In this document: positions 4,770 through 6,027 of the stretch, piece after piece | How the letters are laid out: every line of letters begins with the position of its first letter | How positions within the stretch are numbered: the stretch's first letter is position 1 | Origin: Nitrospiraceae bacterium | GTDB lineage: Bacteria > Nitrospirota > Thermodesulfovibrionia > Thermodesulfovibrionales > UBA1546 | DNA: 6,027 nt | Direction of reading: 5' to 3' | Assembly (NCBI GenBank): GCA_003535475.1 | Contig: DOHC01000231.1 | Coordinates: 1-6,027 of the forward strand | Program-made: the position numbers and the translations under genes | Notes under the pieces: generated by a model | What the model was told of the DNA's origin: nothing | Seen by the model: the letters and a program-made list of their open reading frames with translations, nothing else | Databases searched by the model: none

Positions 4770-6008
4770 ATGCCGTTAAAAAACAGAAAGCAGGTCATAA
4801 GCTGGTGCCTTTTTGATTTTGCGAATTCAAGCTACTCCGCAGTAATAAGCGCCGTTATATTCCCTGTCTATTTCGCAAACTATATCGTAGGCAATGAATC
4901 AGGGCTTGGCGACCTCTGGTGGGGAAGAGCAGTCTCTTTAAGCATGATATTTATAGTCCTTACATCTCCTTTCCTCGGCGGAATAGCAGACTTCGGAGGA
5001 ATAAGGAAAAGGCTCCTTTTTATTTATACCGTGCTGTGCATCTCGGCGGTTGCCTCATTCTCTCTGATTCATAAAGGTATGATTGCTGAAGGTTTCATGC
5101 TCGTAATCATCGCCAATATCGGCATGGAAGGAGGATTTGCATTTTATAATTCATTCCTTCCCGAGATAGCTGAAAAAGAATATCATGGAAGGGTCTCTGC
5201 ATGGGGCTACGCCGTCGGCTATGCAGGCTCAATACTGTCCCTCGTTCTTGCGCTTCAGCTGATAAACAAGGGATACTTTGATTTAACATGGCTGATGATT
5301 GCGGCATTCTTCGGAGTCTTTTCCATTCCGGCATTCTTATTCCTGCCAAGGGACATGAGAACGGGGCATGGCTTGATGCATTCGGCATCAAAGGGAATGC
5401 GTGACACATGGATGACGTTCAGGAAGATATGGACAGACAAAGAGACAAGGAAATTTTTAATCTCTTATTTCATATTTGAAGACGGCGTAAATACGGTGAT
5501 TGTGTTTTCAAGCATCTTTGCGGCAACAACGCTTGGGTTCAGCACTAAGGAACTTATAATGCTTTACATCGTAGTGCAGATAACAGCGCTTGCAGGAGCA
5601 TTTATCATGGCAAAACCGACGGATGCATGGGGGCCGAAGAAGGTTATCTCTTTATCTTTATTGATGTGGTCTTCCGTATCGGTCCTGGCCTATTTTGCCG
5701 GAACCAAACTGCATTTCTGGATTATCGCTTGCATAGCAGGCTTCGGGCTCGGCGCTATCCAGGCGGCAGCGAGGGCTTTTTTCACACAGTTTGTGCCTTC
5801 AGAACACGAATCAGAATACTTTGGCGTATATTCCATGGTAGGAAAATCTTCTGCTATATTCGGGCCTCTGCTGTTTGGATACATATCTTCGTCTTTCGCA
5901 AGCCAGCGCCCTGCGATATTGTCAGTGGCAGTGTTTTTTCTTGTTGGTCTTATAAGCCTTCAATCTGTAAAAGACGGAGGGCCGAATGTAAAGAAGAGTT
6001 CTTCTTAA
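4770..6008 (+). CDS. MFS transporter, UMF1/Atg22-like family
   Basis: This 412-residue inner-membrane protein has about 12 hydrophobic segments (roughly 22-41, 53-76, 84-101, 107-127, 146-165, 170-192, 230-252, 262-281, 291-310, 315-335, 354-374, 381-398) with a central cytoplasmic loop at 193-229, the classic 6+6 major facilitator layout. Family marks are SWCLFDFANSSYS (11-23), loop motif GGIADFGGIRKR (70-81), NSFLPEIAEKEYHGRVSAWG (127-146), YFIFEDGVNTV (233-243), and GAIQAAARAFFTQFVPSE (328-345) followed by EYFGVYSMVGKSSAIFGPLLFG (349-370). These match the UMF1 group related to yeast Atg22, a vacuolar amino-acid effluxer; bacterial substrates are not established. The usual SRS in the 331-335 region reads ARA. 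It starts 26 bases after fabD with no Shine-Dalgarno; the ATG is supported by the conserved N-terminus. No terminator is visible in the remaining 19 bases. Confidence 0.9.
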   Translation: MPLKNRKQVISWCLFDFANSSYSAVISAVIFPVYFANYIVGNESGLGDLWWGRAVSLSMIFIVLTSPFLGGIADFGGIRKRLLFIYTVLCISAVASFSLIHKGMIAEGFMLVIIANIGMEGGFAFYNSFLPEIAEKEYHGRVSAWGYAVGYAGSILSLVLALQLINKGYFDLTWLMIAAFFGVFSIPAFLFLPRDMRTGHGLMHSASKGMRDTWMTFRKIWTDKETRKFLISYFIFEDGVNTVIVFSSIFAATTLGFSTKELIMLYIVVQITALAGAFIMAKPTDAWGPKKVISLSLLMWSSVSVLAYFAGTKLHFWIIACIAGFGLGAIQAAARAFFTQFVPSEHESEYFGVYSMVGKSSAIFGPLLFGYISSSFASQRPAILSVAVFFLVGLISLQSVKDGGPNVKKSSS

Positions 6009-6027
6009 TCCCACTTGCTCTGTGCTT

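Overview
The window looks like a chromosomal segment of a moderately AT-rich, probably anaerobic bacterium. The rightward genes use ATA for isoleucine and AGG/AGA for arginine heavily. They include a ferredoxin-fused electron-transfer flavoprotein (Etf), and the intergenic spaces hold short dispersed palindromes and heptamer tracts. By impression this resembles uncultivated Nitrospirota/Thermodesulfovibrionia or deltaproteobacteria-like lineages. That placement is inference; no marker gene here fixes it.

Left part (1-1439, minus strand): a run of four small genes for exported proteins. In transcription order they are a 43-residue ORF that is mostly signal peptide (1439-1308), a lipoprotein split by a one-base frameshift in a six-base homopolymer (1291-753), a secreted protein with an NTF2-like look to its C-terminal half (612-61), and the first 20 codons of another signal-peptide-bearing protein (61 to the window edge), coupled to the previous stop by a TAATG overlap. 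No function can be assigned to this cluster.

Middle (1440-1743): a divergent intergenic region. Two consensus-like sigma-70 promoters stand back to back (minus strand 1617-1643, plus strand 1663-1692). Three short perfect hairpins (1498-1590) sit in the presumed leader of the leftward operon and look like a fragment of a dispersed palindromic repeat family.

Right part (1744-6008, plus strand): an EtfB-type beta subunit, then an alpha subunit overlapping it by 10 bases and carrying an N-terminal two-[4Fe-4S] ferredoxin domain. Next come an 88-base spacer made largely of two different heptamer tandem repeats, malonyl-CoA:ACP transacylase FabD, and a 12-TM major facilitator protein of the UMF1/Atg22-like family. 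No clear intrinsic terminator separates these genes, so they may be co-transcribed. The ATGs of fabD and the transporter lack a Shine-Dalgarno sequence, unlike most genes here. The Etf pair should pass electrons between a flavin dehydrogenase and ferredoxin, but no partner dehydrogenase lies in the window.

I found no RNA genes, CRISPR arrays, transposases or phage genes. The most unusual items are the ferredoxin-fused Etf without a visible partner, the heptamer tract abutting the fabD start, the possible leaderless start of the transporter, and the frameshifted lipoprotein in the exported-protein cluster.
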